From Chryseotalea sp. WA131a (GTDB lineage Bacteria; Bacteroidota; Bacteroidia; Cytophagales; Cyclobacteriaceae), in assembly GCA_025370075.1 (NCBI GenBank), contig CP073016.1:868001-932000 (forward strand): a DNA stretch of 64,000 bases, given 5' to 3'. Shown piece by piece: positions 32,352 through 42,264 of this stretch. The notes under the pieces are model-generated. The model ran no database searches. It saw nothing but the letters and a program-made list of their open reading frames with translations, and was not told the DNA's origin. Position 1 is the stretch's first letter; each line of letters begins with the position of its first letter. Made by a program: the position numbers and the translations under genes.

Positions 32352-33329
32352 TCAGCCGCGAATATAACCTTGTTTTATTATTTCCTCGGTCTCCGATTGT
32401 GATTTAAAAACTGAAAATGTTTTTCCCTGTGTGCGAAGAGCCCCAAGCGCGTTACCATATTTTACCGCACCGATGTAGTCATTAGGTTTGTTTAGCAGTC
32501 CAAAGCCAACGCCTCCTGCAAATGAATCTCCACAACCCGTGGTATCAATGACTTGGTCCACCTTAACGGCAGGTACCAAATCTTCTTTGAACTTGCCTCG
32601 CTCCTTTCGGTAAACTAAGCACCCACGCGAATCAACGGTAATGCAGACACACTTTACACCCTGATTCAGGCAATGGATGGCAAACTTTCTCAAGACCTCA
32701 CGATCAGGTTCTTCAGAAATAGCAAAATCACTCGACTCGTATTCTTTCTTGAACCAAGAAGCCTGAGCTTCTTCCAAATTCATCTTCAATACATCGATGT
32801 AGGGAAGCCATTGGTCGCGGTCAATCCAAAACTTGCGTTGGCGCTCTCCATTTGAAAGGCACGCAGTGGTAGGGCCATGTGCATCAAAAATGATAATACC
32901 CTTGCTTTTCTTTTTGAGAAACTTCAAGGTATCCAATGAAATCTCGTAATCACTGATCGGAATGAATACAAATACTTTGCAGTCCAATAAGTTCTTCATG
33001 TCTTCTGGCACAATCGGATCCATAAAACCCGTTTGCCGCTCTAAACGATTGTTGACGTCTACAAATCGTAAGCTGATGATGTCGCCTTGATCGTTTTTGG
33101 TGGTAAGATGTTTGGTGTTGATACCAGCATAACCCTTAAAAACTTCCTTCACATTGTCCTTGTCCACTTGCCGCAAGTGCGATACTGGAACAATCTCAAT
33201 TTTTTTTCCTGCCATGGCAGAAAGTGCAACGACCGGATGTGTTACACATCCCCACTTTTGAATTTGATCGCCCGTGTGGGTAACAATGTGATCGCGAGGG
33301 ATGGGGCCGACTATAGCGATACGTTTCAT
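32352..33329 (-). CDS. PfkB-family carbohydrate kinase
   Basis: 325 residues, ribokinase fold. The catalytic-base region reads DTTGCGDSFAGGVGFGLL, the hallmark of PfkB kinases. The start reads MKRIAIVGPIPRDHIVTHTG. It phosphorylates a sugar or nucleoside; the substrate is not given by the sequence. Set between pgmB and a ROK kinase on the same strand. Confidence 0.85.
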   Translation of the reverse strand: MKRIAIVGPIPRDHIVTHTGDQIQKWGCVTHPVVALSAMAGKKIEIVPVSHLRQVDKDNVKEVFKGYAGINTKHLTTKNDQGDIISLRFVDVNNRLERQTGFMDPIVPEDMKNLLDCKVFVFIPISDYEISLDTLKFLKKKSKGIIIFDAHGPTTACLSNGERQRKFWIDRDQWLPYIDVLKMNLEEAQASWFKKEYESSDFAISEEPDREVLRKFAIHCLNQGVKCVCITVDSRGCLVYRKERGKFKEDLVPAVKVDQVIDTTGCGDSFAGGVGFGLLNKPNDYIGAVKYGNALGALRTQGKTFSVFKSQSETEEIIKQGYIRG

Positions 33330-33436
33330 ACTATAGAAATTTAAGATTTACGTTGTACGATTTAAGATTTTTGCGATTAGTTTACAAAAGAGGAAAAATT
33401 TTCAAGTCTTCAGATTAACCCAATTATCAAATTTTA

Positions 33437-34354
33437 TTAAGCCACTAAAAATGCTGCACCAAAAACACCGGCACTGTCACCCAACAAGGGTTTTACAATT
33501 GGAGTATCCAATACTCCATTGTTAAACACAAACCTTTTTGCTGAAGCTAATCCTTCAGAATAAATCTCCGCAATATTTCCTACGCCACCGCCTATCACAA
33601 TTACATCCGGGTCGATAATGTTTACAATAACACTTATTGCCAAACCAAAAAAGTGAGTCATGCGCTGCATGGTTTGAGTAGCATGCAGGTCTCCACTTTT
33701 GTACAAATCGTACACTTCCTTCAATGGCTTTTGTTTGCCAGAAATTGAAGCATAGTATTTTTCCAATGCTGGCCCTGCCAATACTTTTTCTACGCAACCG
33801 CTTTTACCACAATAACAAGGTCCGCCCGATTCATCCAGAAAATTATGGCCCCACTCCCCTCCGATACCTTGTAAGCCATTCAATACTTTACCATCCACCA
33901 CCAAACCTCCACCCACCCCCGTGCCCATGATTACACCAAACACCACATTCGCTTTCGGGAATTTTTCTTTTACAACACCCATTCTTGCTTCGGCCAACGC
34001 AAAGCAATTGGCATCATTTGCAATGGAGATCTCCATTCCCAACAATTTCTCTAAGTCGGTCTTCATAGGCTGAAAGTTCATGCACTCGCTGTTGCAGCCC
34101 TTCATGGTGCCTAGCTTAGGATCTAATGTTCCTGGCGTTCCTATGCCCAATTTGGCGGGACGGTAGCCCATCTTCTGCTCCATCATTTCCACCAGTTTTT
34201 TTATTTGACCAAGAATATGTTGGTAGCCATTTTCAGCACCGGTAGGTACACGGTCGCGAAAAAGAATTTCATTAAGGCCACTGGCCCCTAAAACAACCCC
34301 TTCGGCTTTGGTGCCTCCAAGGTCGATACCCCATAAGTGGTTTCCTTTATTCAT
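33437..34354 (-). CDS. ROK-family sugar kinase (glucokinase/fructokinase-like)
   Basis: 305 residues. ATP site DLGGTKAEGVVL near the N-terminus, ROK signature ending GIGGEWGHNFLDE, and the zinc site CYCGKSGCVEKVLAGPAL. It phosphorylates a hexose, probably glucose freed by the glucosidase encoded directly upstream in transcription order. Assignment to glucokinase versus fructokinase is open. Confidence 0.87.
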   Translation of the reverse strand: MNKGNHLWGIDLGGTKAEGVVLGASGLNEILFRDRVPTGAENGYQHILGQIKKLVEMMEQKMGYRPAKLGIGTPGTLDPKLGTMKGCNSECMNFQPMKTDLEKLLGMEISIANDANCFALAEARMGVVKEKFPKANVVFGVIMGTGVGGGLVVDGKVLNGLQGIGGEWGHNFLDESGGPCYCGKSGCVEKVLAGPALEKYYASISGKQKPLKEVYDLYKSGDLHATQTMQRMTHFFGLAISVIVNIIDPDVIVIGGGVGNIAEIYSEGLASAKRFVFNNGVLDTPIVKPLLGDSAGVFGAAFLVA

Positions 34355-34438
34355 CTGAACATTTAAATATTATTTCAATTATAAGTAAAAGTTGGCAGTA
34401 GGCAGTTAGTAGTCTACAAAATGTTTTGACGCGTGCTC

Positions 34439-36085
34439 TTAGGATATGGCATAAACAACGGCCTCCCAAGCCCGCAGCTCACTTAACTTCCCTATTTCGT
34501 AGTTACCAATTAATCGCTTTGCCCCCTCAGGGATTGGAAAGTTAGTCACCTCATCAGAAAAATTCAGCAATACCAATATCTTTTCTTGCCCCCGCATCCG
34601 CCAAAACGCAAATAGTTGTTCGTTCGAATTCTCAATGGGCTGATAGTGACCAATACTTAAGACTTCGCTTTGCTTTCGGATCTTCACCATCTCTTGAAAA
34701 TAATAAAGAATAGAACTTGCCTTGTTGCTTTGGTCCTCTACATTGATGGTGAATCTATTTGGATTTACGGGCATCCAAGGTTGGCCTTCGGTAAATCCAC
34801 CATGAGATTTATTATTCCACTGCATAGGAGTACGTGCATTATCTCGTCCGCTGTAGTTAGCGACTTTTAAGAAATCCATTTCACTAATTCCTTTCCGCTG
34901 CGCTTCCCGCCAACCGTTTTGTGTTTCAATATCCCACGATTCGCCCACAGAATTTAAAATGGTATTGGTCATGCCAATTTCATCACCTTGAAAAATGAAC
35001 GGTGTACCCCGCATGGAAAGAAGCAAAGTAATCAGCAACTTACTCGATTGCTCCCAATACACTTTGTCGTTGCCCCAGCGCGAAACCATGCGCGCGAAGT
35101 CATGATTCCCCAGAAAAATACTTCCCCACCCTTGTTTGGCGAAGGCATCGTCCCATGTTTTAAATACTTGTTTGAAGTCGGCCATCGTCCACGGCTTGGG
35201 GTCAAATCTTCCTTGTGGGCCTTGATCCATAAACATGTGGCCAAAATGAAAAATCATATTAAGGCCATGGTGCTCGTCCAAATAATCAACTGCATTTTGA
35301 GGTGTAATGCCAGGGCCTTCACCCACAGTTATTACATCATAATGGTTCCACACTTTTTCGCGAGCCTCGCGAATAAACTCTTTCAAGCGCGGTCCATTGG
35401 CATAAAATTTCTCAATCGTTTCGTTAAAATTATCCGTATCCGTATCCGGAAAATCCATCCGCTTCGAAATGGCAGATATCACATCAAACCGCAAACCATC
35501 TACGCCCTTGTCAAGCCAAAATTTCATTAGCTGATTAATCTCTTCTCTCACCTTTGGGTTCTCCCAATTCAAGTCTGGCTGCTTGCGCGAAAACAAATGC
35601 AAATAATATTCATTCGTGGTTTCATCAAGTTGCCAGGCACTACCACCAAAAAAAGATGACCAATTGTTGGGCGGCTCATTGCCTTTTCCCTTTCGCCAGA
35701 AGTAGTAATCGCGGTAGGGATTGTCGATTGATTTTTTTGATTGCTCAAACCATTCGTGTTCATCGGAAGAGTGGTTGAGCACCAAGTCCATGATTAGCTT
35801 TACCCCACGGGCATGAAGTCCTTCAATCAATGCATCAAAATCCTGCATGGTGCCAAACTCTGGTTGAATGGCGTAATAATCGCTGATGTCGTACCCACCA
35901 TCATCGTTGGGCGATTTGTAAATTGGGTTTAGCCAAACGGCATCTACACCCAACGATTTGATGTAATCTAATTTTTGGATGATGCCCTGCAAATCCCCTA
36001 CCCCATCCGCATTACTATCATAAAAGCTGCGTGGATAAATTTGATAAACGATGGCGTGTTTGTACCAAGATTGGGAATTAGGCAT
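34439..36085 (-). CDS. GH13 alpha-glucosidase (oligo-1,6-glucosidase type)
   Basis: 548 residues, GH13 barrel. Conserved regions: DLVLNHSSDEH, nucleophile Asp in GLRFDVISAIS, acid/base Glu in ITVGEGPGIT, and FLGNHDFAR for the transition-state Asp. The N-terminus WYKHAIVYQIYPRSFYDSN is typical of oligo-1,6- and alpha-glucosidases. No signal peptide, so cytoplasmic. It feeds glucose to the kinase and phosphoglucomutase genes that follow. Confidence 0.92.
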   Translation of the reverse strand: MPNSQSWYKHAIVYQIYPRSFYDSNADGVGDLQGIIQKLDYIKSLGVDAVWLNPIYKSPNDDGGYDISDYYAIQPEFGTMQDFDALIEGLHARGVKLIMDLVLNHSSDEHEWFEQSKKSIDNPYRDYYFWRKGKGNEPPNNWSSFFGGSAWQLDETTNEYYLHLFSRKQPDLNWENPKVREEINQLMKFWLDKGVDGLRFDVISAISKRMDFPDTDTDNFNETIEKFYANGPRLKEFIREAREKVWNHYDVITVGEGPGITPQNAVDYLDEHHGLNMIFHFGHMFMDQGPQGRFDPKPWTMADFKQVFKTWDDAFAKQGWGSIFLGNHDFARMVSRWGNDKVYWEQSSKLLITLLLSMRGTPFIFQGDEIGMTNTILNSVGESWDIETQNGWREAQRKGISEMDFLKVANYSGRDNARTPMQWNNKSHGGFTEGQPWMPVNPNRFTINVEDQSNKASSILYYFQEMVKIRKQSEVLSIGHYQPIENSNEQLFAFWRMRGQEKILVLLNFSDEVTNFPIPEGAKRLIGNYEIGKLSELRAWEAVVYAIS

Positions 36086-36165
36086 TGGGCATTAGGGATT
36101 GGATTAGGGATAAGAATAAAGCATTTGACTTAGTTACTCATTTTCAAATCAACGAATTTTTAAAT

Positions 36166-37353
36166 TTATTCATCCTTATAAATTTCTGTATTCGGGTGAA
36201 ACGTTTTCCATGAATGCCAAAACTCTTGGTAAGATTGCACGGTTTCCAATTTCGTGCCATTCATTGTTCCCTCCACACACTCCCCTTTCCAGTTCCAGCG
36301 CGATTGGTTTTGATCTACTAAAATTTTTAAGCTGTCACTATATGAAAATCGAAGCGTGTCTTTTCCTACCACTGGCACCCAACTATGAAACGAAACGCTA
36401 TCCGACTCAAGCGCAAGCATGACCGGCAATCCTTTGATCCGATCATTGATTACGCGATCTTTCACCAACTGATTCCAATCATAGGCTTTTGCAAACAAGC
36501 CCATCGGCACACCCACCACCCACGATTTATCTTTCCAAGAAAGTGAATCCCTTCCTTCCAGTTTCCCTTCCATTTTTCCTTCATCGTATTTTTCTAAGCT
36601 CTCGTATCGATCTTTAAAAGCTGGATCGGGTTGCATCACCAATGTGTTGGGGTATCGATCCATCCATGCCTGCAACGACATCTGCTCAGACGGCACTTCC
36701 GTGAGCGTTGTCCCCAGTAGTGGCCCCGCAATGGCTTCACCGTTTACCTGCCGCCACCAACTTTTGGTTGTTTCATCTTCAAACATGGCATTGTAGTGAT
36801 CCATTCCCACCAATCTAAAGTTCTCGAGTTTGTTATTAACAATAGGGCTAAACACTCTACCTGTTCGGCACACCGTGCAATAGGTAATCATCAAAGGTTC
36901 ACCACCAATGGTATCGCGCACTTGATGATGATAACCAATTACCTCGATGGGAAATGCTTTGGCTTGGCCATTGATCGCCACACCAATAATTATTTTTTTT
37001 GCGGATACTTTGTTTTCTGAGATCGGTGCAAATATTTTTTGGGAAGGCTGATAAAACATTTTGTCTGCCAAAAATCGGAAGTTGAACATGTACACGACCA
37101 GCACCCAAAAAATGAGCAGCGCATGCCCGGTGAACTTGATGTATCGGTTTGGCTCACCCAAAAGTGTGAAAGCTGGATAAGCAATCATCGCAATACCAAT
37201 GATTCTAAAAATCCAGATGTAGCCATCAATGAAATAAGCCAAGTCAATTACCTCATCTACCTGACTACCCGGAAAAGGCATGATATAGTAGACACGCGCT
37301 ACTTCAGCAACAATTAAAATGAGGATTCCGACAAGAAAGAGAGCAATTCGCAT
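36166..37353 (-). CDS. DUF3179 membrane-anchored protein
   Basis: 395 residues with about three N-terminal transmembrane helices (IALFLVGILILIVAEVARVY, IFRIIGIAMIAYPAFTLLG, GHALLIFWVLVVYMFNF), then DUF3179 with FPIEVIGYHHQVRDTIGGEP and the cysteine signature YCTVCRTGRVF. The domain's role is unknown. The soluble part should face the periplasm. Confidence 0.85.
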   Translation of the reverse strand: MRIALFLVGILILIVAEVARVYYIMPFPGSQVDEVIDLAYFIDGYIWIFRIIGIAMIAYPAFTLLGEPNRYIKFTGHALLIFWVLVVYMFNFRFLADKMFYQPSQKIFAPISENKVSAKKIIIGVAINGQAKAFPIEVIGYHHQVRDTIGGEPLMITYCTVCRTGRVFSPIVNNKLENFRLVGMDHYNAMFEDETTKSWWRQVNGEAIAGPLLGTTLTEVPSEQMSLQAWMDRYPNTLVMQPDPAFKDRYESLEKYDEGKMEGKLEGRDSLSWKDKSWVVGVPMGLFAKAYDWNQLVKDRVINDRIKGLPVMLALESDSVSFHSWVPVVGKDTLRFSYSDSLKILVDQNQSRWNWKGECVEGTMNGTKLETVQSYQEFWHSWKTFHPNTEIYKDE

Positions 37354-37419
37354 TTTTTAATAGAAGTTAGAATTTAGAAGTTAGAATCAAGAATTCTTTA
37401 TTTTCAAAGTTAGTACTAT

Positions 37420-39108
37420 TTAAAAATTGATGGAGTTTGATAATGCATCCGTTAACTTTTTTGATTCTTCCATGAGCTGATTATTATTCCATTCGAAATG
37501 ATTTGCAAATTCTTGAAGAATAGGACTTAGTAATTTTTCCATTCTTGGTCGGTTGAAGTAGAGCATGCCTGTGCGTCTGATAAAATAATCGGTTGGCTTT
37601 AGCACCATTTCGAACTTTAAGCAAAACCAACACTCTGCCTTGGCCAACGCTACATCCACCTCTTTTTCTAAATTATTCTTCAATCGATCCAGTATCAAAT
37701 CAGTTTGCTTTCCATAATTGTGAACTAAATAGTGTGTGTGACCTTCCACTCCCAAAACCGCCAATTGTTTTCTTAATGCCTCTGTATATTTTCTTACCTC
37801 AGCATAATTCTTAAAATCCGAACCAATTAATTGGATCTTATTGGTTTTGCATTGGGCACGATTCGCTGGAAAATAATCCTTCAAAACCTTGTCCACAATC
37901 CGTTCAGCCATTTTGCGGTAACCCGTTAATTTACCCCCTGCAATGGAAATCAACCCGGTATCGGAAACAAATATTTCGTCTTTTCTGGAAAGTTCAGAGG
38001 CCGATTTTCCTTCTTCATGAATTAGCGGGCGCAAACCTGCCCAACTTGACTCGATATCAGAAAGTTGAAGATTTACCGTTGGAAAAGTTGCGTTGACTGC
38101 TTTTAAAATATACTCGGCATCATCTGTTGAGGTGCGCACGTCATCTTTATCACTAGTGTAATTTGTATCGGTGGTGCCAATATAAGTCGTTCGATCGCGC
38201 GGGATTCCAAAAATCATCCGACCATCGCCCACATCAAAATAAATGGCCTGTTTTACATTGAATTTTTCACGAGGCACAACGATATGAACACCTTTTGTAA
38301 GGTGTAGATGTTTGCCTTTTTTTGAATGATTGACTTCGCGCAATTCATCTACCCATGGGCCAGCAGCGTTTACCACCACTGTTGCTTTTATCTGTTGTTC
38401 AATATTGGTAAGGATGTCGACCGCTCTTACACCAGCAATTTTTTCTTCACTGTAGGCGAAGTCAAGCGCCTGGCAATAATTAATTGCAACGGCACCGTTG
38501 GCAATAGCGGTCTTCACAATTTCAACAGTCAACCGCGCATCATCGGTTCGATATTCTGCATACAGTGCCCCTCCTTTTACATCATCTGACTTTAGAAGCG
38601 GCTCTTGTCGCAGCGTCTGCGCTCGAGTCAACATTTTTCGCTGATCTTCGGGCTTTACCCCAGCCAATAAATCGTAAATTTTCAAACCCAACGAGGCCAA
38701 CCAATAACCCATTCCTTTCTGCTCGTACAGCGGCAGCAACATTTTCTCTGGCACTACCAAATGGGGCGCAAGGGAATGCACAACAGCTCGCTCACTTCCC
38801 ACCTCTTTTACCAACCCAAATTCAAGTTGCTTTAAGTACCGAAGGCCTCCATGTATGAGTTTGGTAGACCTGCTACTGGTGCCGTGGGCAAAGTCTCCTT
38901 TTTCCAGTAATAAAACCTTTAATCCACGCGTGGCTGCATCCAAAGCAATGCCTGCCCCTGTTATTCCTCCACCAATAATCAATAAATCGAAAGAAGATTG
39001 CGTTAGTTTTGCTAACCAGGTTGTACGCTGTATGTCTGAAAAAAAAGTGAGGCTGTTCAAAAAAGTTGGTTTTACCAAATTTCTACCAAATTCATCGCTT
39101 TTTTTCAT
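37420..39108 (-). CDS. glpD: Glycerol-3-phosphate dehydrogenase, FAD-dependent
   Basis: 562 residues. N-terminal FAD motif DLLIIGGGITGAGIALDAA followed by GTSSRSTKLIHGGLRYL, substrate-binding FGIPRDRTTYIGTTDTNY, and a C-terminal alpha-helical DAO_C domain (about 430-540) with CWFCLKFEMVLKPTDYFIRR. It oxidises sn-glycerol-3-phosphate to dihydroxyacetone phosphate and passes electrons to quinone. Compared with E. coli GlpD it has a short N-terminal extension. Confidence 0.92.
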   Translation of the reverse strand: MKKSDEFGRNLVKPTFLNSLTFFSDIQRTTWLAKLTQSSFDLLIIGGGITGAGIALDAATRGLKVLLLEKGDFAHGTSSRSTKLIHGGLRYLKQLEFGLVKEVGSERAVVHSLAPHLVVPEKMLLPLYEQKGMGYWLASLGLKIYDLLAGVKPEDQRKMLTRAQTLRQEPLLKSDDVKGGALYAEYRTDDARLTVEIVKTAIANGAVAINYCQALDFAYSEEKIAGVRAVDILTNIEQQIKATVVVNAAGPWVDELREVNHSKKGKHLHLTKGVHIVVPREKFNVKQAIYFDVGDGRMIFGIPRDRTTYIGTTDTNYTSDKDDVRTSTDDAEYILKAVNATFPTVNLQLSDIESSWAGLRPLIHEEGKSASELSRKDEIFVSDTGLISIAGGKLTGYRKMAERIVDKVLKDYFPANRAQCKTNKIQLIGSDFKNYAEVRKYTEALRKQLAVLGVEGHTHYLVHNYGKQTDLILDRLKNNLEKEVDVALAKAECWFCLKFEMVLKPTDYFIRRTGMLYFNRPRMEKLLSPILQEFANHFEWNNNQLMEESKKLTDALSNSINF

Positions 39109-39183
39109 TTCTGCGAAATTTTTTTTGTAGAGGCATTTAATTTATTTTGGGAAAATTTTTCAAATACCCTAGAACTCTCCCGC

Positions 39184-40014
39184 ATGGAAATCTTTCTAAA
39201 AGCCGATACTTGGCTTGCATTGCTCACTTTGTGCTTTCTTGAAATCGTTTTGGGGATTGACAATATCATCTTCATTTCTATTGTTTCGAACAAATTGCCC
39301 GAACATCAGCGGCAACGTGCGCGCAATTTGGGTTTATTTTTGGCCATGTTTGTGAGGATCATCTTCTTGCTATGCATTACTTGGATTATTCAATTTAAGG
39401 AACCGCTCTTTGCCGTTAATGATTTCATGCCCGATTTCCTGATCAACTTCTTTCAGTTTGATGGCAACCATACTTTTAGCGGTCGTGATTTGATTTTAGG
39501 ATTTGGTGGACTTTTTCTAATCGCAAAAAGCACCATGGAAATCAATCATGAAATGGAGGGTGACGAAGAAGAGGAACTTGGTGGGGGCAAAACAAAAGGT
39601 GTAACCTTAACGGGAACGATTGTCCAAATCATTTTGCTCGACATCATTTTTTCTTTTGACTCCATCCTTACCGCCATCGGTATTGTATCGGAAGTATCCC
39701 TCATGATCATTGCTGTGATTATTTCCATAGGTGTAATGATGTTTTTCTCCGGTGCCATCAGCAAGTTTATCCAAAAGCATCCATCTATGGAAGTATTGGC
39801 ACTAGGCTTCTTGATCCTCATTGGTTTTATGTTATTCTTAGAAGCATTGCACCAAGAGATACCGAAAGGCTATGTTTATTTTGCCGTGGCCTTCTCTTTG
39901 TTGATTGAGTTCACGAACATTCGCGTTAGAAACAAGCGAAAGAGTAAAACCAAACCCGTAAAGCTACACAAAACCTACACCGAAGAAGAGGCAAAAAAGG
40001 CCATCGAAGAATAA
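39184..40014 (+). CDS. TerC-family integral membrane protein
   Basis: 276 residues, about seven helices. Family motifs EIVLGIDNIIFISIVSNKLP and, symmetrically, DIIFSFDSILTAIGIV, with acidic residues in the membrane that may bind a metal ion. TerC proteins are linked with tellurite resistance and with manganese loading of exported proteins; no ter genes are near. Ends in a highly charged Lys/Glu tail. Confidence 0.9.
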   Translation: MEIFLKADTWLALLTLCFLEIVLGIDNIIFISIVSNKLPEHQRQRARNLGLFLAMFVRIIFLLCITWIIQFKEPLFAVNDFMPDFLINFFQFDGNHTFSGRDLILGFGGLFLIAKSTMEINHEMEGDEEEELGGGKTKGVTLTGTIVQIILLDIIFSFDSILTAIGIVSEVSLMIIAVIISIGVMMFFSGAISKFIQKHPSMEVLALGFLILIGFMLFLEALHQEIPKGYVYFAVAFSLLIEFTNIRVRNKRKSKTKPVKLHKTYTEEEAKKAIEE

Positions 40015-40021
40015 TCTGAAA

Positions 40022-40549
40022 ATGACACAAGACCTTCGCTACCCCATTGGAAAATTCCAATCGAAAGAGAGTTTCTCATCTGATGAAGTTAAATCTTTTA
40101 TACATAGGATTGCGCTTGCGCCCATTCAATACGAAAAAGAATTATCCTCTTTGAGCGATGCTCAACTAGATACGCCCTATCGAGAAGGTGGTTGGACGAT
40201 ACGTCAAGTGGTTCATCATGTAGCCGATAGCCACATGAATGCCTACATTCGTATCAAGTGGGCACTCACTGAAAATAACCCAGTCATAAAAGCATATGAT
40301 GAAAAAGAGTGGGCCAACACGCCCGAAACAAAGGCGCCTCCAACTCTTTCGCTCAATCTCTTAAAAGCACTTCACGAAAAAATCGTACAACTGGCCAGTC
40401 AATTATCCGAGGATGAATTAGCCAAAACATTTACGCATCCAGAAACAAAGCGTCAAATTCGCTTAGATCAGTTATTAGGTACCTATGCATGGCACGGAGA
40501 GCATCACTTGGCCCATATTACTACCCTAAAACAAAAAATGGGTTGGTAA
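40022..40549 (+). CDS. DinB/YfiT-family putative metal-dependent hydrolase
   Basis: 175 residues, four-helix-bundle DinB-like fold. Metal ligands are visible as His in VHHVADSHMNAYIR and the C-terminal HxxxHxxxH-like WHGEHHLAHI, as in YfiT/BstA. BstA is a bacillithiol transferase; Bacteroidetes members can act on bacillithiol, which would fit a thiol-handling genome. It starts 7 bp after terC. Confidence 0.85.
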   Translation: MTQDLRYPIGKFQSKESFSSDEVKSFIHRIALAPIQYEKELSSLSDAQLDTPYREGGWTIRQVVHHVADSHMNAYIRIKWALTENNPVIKAYDEKEWANTPETKAPPTLSLNLLKALHEKIVQLASQLSEDELAKTFTHPETKRQIRLDQLLGTYAWHGEHHLAHITTLKQKMGW

Positions 40550-40643
40550 AAAAAGTAGTGAATGAGCAATGCGCATGTAAATCGGACGCAAAGGACAATA
40601 GGCAAAAATCACATAAACAAAACACTATTTCTATTCATGCAAC

Positions 40644-41576
40644 ATGAATACTTATCAGCAGCCTGCCGTTCTTTTCAATCGACACCTCGAAACAATCTAC
40701 CCTGCCATTTTTCGAAAAGTTCATTCCATTGACTATCAGCGCGAGCGCATTTCAACTCCCGATAACGATTTTCTGGATTTAGATTGGCTGAGAAAAGGTT
40801 CAAGAAAATTGGTTGTTATCTCACATGGGTTGGAAGGCAATTCACATCGCGCTTACGTGAAGGGAATGGCCAAAGCATTTTACGACCAAGGCTTTGACGC
40901 ATTGGCCTGGAATTACCGAGGGTGCAGCCAAGAAATGAATAGGCAACTTCGGTTCTATCACAGCGGTGCAACAGACGATTTGGATCTAGTAGTTACCCAT
41001 GCTTCAAAAAACTATGACGAAATATATTTAATTGGTTTCAGCCTGGGCGGAAACTTGACCTTGAAGTATGTTGGAGAAAGACGAGATCAAATCAATCCCA
41101 CAATCAAAAAAGCATCGGCCTTTTCGGTGCCCATCCATTTGCATTCCAGTTGTATCCAAATTTCAAAGCCAGGCAATTGGCTTTACACCGACCGGTTTTT
41201 GAAGAGCTTACAGGCCAAAGTAGCTGCCAAATCCAAACAAATGAAAGGGCTCGATCTTTCGCATTTCAAAAAAATCAAAACGCTTATGGATTTTGATGAA
41301 TGTTATACGGCTCCGATTCATGGTTTTGCCAGTGCTATTGACTACTATCAAAAATCAAGCGCAATCAATTTCCTTAACGGTATCCGCATCCCCACCTTAT
41401 TGGTAAATGCACAAAATGATCCATTCCTGAGCAATGAATGTTTTCTTAAAAGCAATGACAATCCATACTTAAAATTTGAAAGCCCGCAGTATGGTGGGCA
41501 CGTTGGTTTTTCGCTCTTTGATAAAAGTGGGCTATATTGGTCGGAATTACGAGCCCTCGATTTTATAAATGGTTGA
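40644..41576 (+). CDS. YheT-family alpha/beta hydrolase
   Basis: 310 residues, family AB hydrolase-4. HGLEGNSHRAYVKG oxyanion region, NYRGCSQEMN, nucleophile Ser in LIGFSLGGNLTLKY, late His in YGGHVGF. Substrate unknown; YheT relatives are esterases. The gene end overlaps the start of the SRAP-like gene by 8 bp, so the two are coupled. Confidence 0.88.
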   Translation: MNTYQQPAVLFNRHLETIYPAIFRKVHSIDYQRERISTPDNDFLDLDWLRKGSRKLVVISHGLEGNSHRAYVKGMAKAFYDQGFDALAWNYRGCSQEMNRQLRFYHSGATDDLDLVVTHASKNYDEIYLIGFSLGGNLTLKYVGERRDQINPTIKKASAFSVPIHLHSSCIQISKPGNWLYTDRFLKSLQAKVAAKSKQMKGLDLSHFKKIKTLMDFDECYTAPIHGFASAIDYYQKSSAINFLNGIRIPTLLVNAQNDPFLSNECFLKSNDNPYLKFESPQYGGHVGFSLFDKSGLYWSELRALDFING

Positions 41577-42264
41577 ACGATTTTCTATTGGCGTTACTGC
41601 TGCTTCGCTTGCAGACCGCTACAAGGTGGAAGAACCGATCTTTTTGCCAAAATACAATGGTGCACCCACCCAACTTTTTCCGGTACTCACCAGTGAAACA
41701 CCGCAAGGTTTTTCCTTCTTCTATTGGGGGGTAGCTCCCGAATGGGCCAAAAACAAATCAATGGCCGAGCGATTGATTAATGTTCGGGCCGAGCAGATTG
41801 CCGAGCGACCTGTGTTAAAAAAATCGTTGCTCAACTATCGATGCATAATTCCTTCGGATGGGTTTTATGCTTGGAAGAAAGTTGGTAAAAAGACTTCCAT
41901 TCCGTGGCGAATTTTTCCAAAGACCAAATCTATTTTATCGATTGCAGGCTTTTGGGAGGAGTATGATGATGAAGAGGATAGCAGCTTTCACACCTTTACC
42001 ATCATTACACAAGCGAGCTCAGCCTTCGCGGCTACCATCACCGAACGGATGCCTCTTTATTTATCAAAAGAAGAGGAGAAAATTTGGTTGGATAAAAATT
42101 CGGAAGAAACAGTTTTGCTAAAACTCATCCAGCAACCCGAACCACTGGAACTTGATGGGTTTACAGTATCGCCTCAACTCAGTAATGTTGCATTTGATAA
42201 GCCATCACTGCATTTGCCGATGCCGGCTGCCGATCAATACGGCAATCTGACCTTGTTCAATTAA
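41569..42264 (+). CDS. SRAP-family protein lacking its catalytic residues
   Basis: 231 residues, clearly SRAP (HMCES/YedK) by NVRAE (residues 71-75), RCIIPSDGFYAW and ERMPLYL. However, position 2, which is the abasic-site-crosslinking Cys in active members, is Val (MVERFS rather than MCGRFS). The catalytic Glu of FYEW is Ala101, and the His of the HxRMP motif is Thr158. Asn71 and Arg73 remain. So DNA binding may persist while crosslinking and autoprocessing should be gone. It is co-transcribed with the YheT gene. Confidence 0.85.
   Translation: MVERFSIGVTAASLADRYKVEEPIFLPKYNGAPTQLFPVLTSETPQGFSFFYWGVAPEWAKNKSMAERLINVRAEQIAERPVLKKSLLNYRCIIPSDGFYAWKKVGKKTSIPWRIFPKTKSILSIAGFWEEYDDEEDSSFHTFTIITQASSAFAATITERMPLYLSKEEEKIWLDKNSEETVLLKLIQQPEPLELDGFTVSPQLSNVAFDKPSLHLPMPAADQYGNLTLFN

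Noticed and set aside
35032..35530. Readings opposite the GH13 gene, including a 180-residue one
   Set aside because: Antisense shadows; the GH13 catalytic motifs make the minus-strand gene certain.
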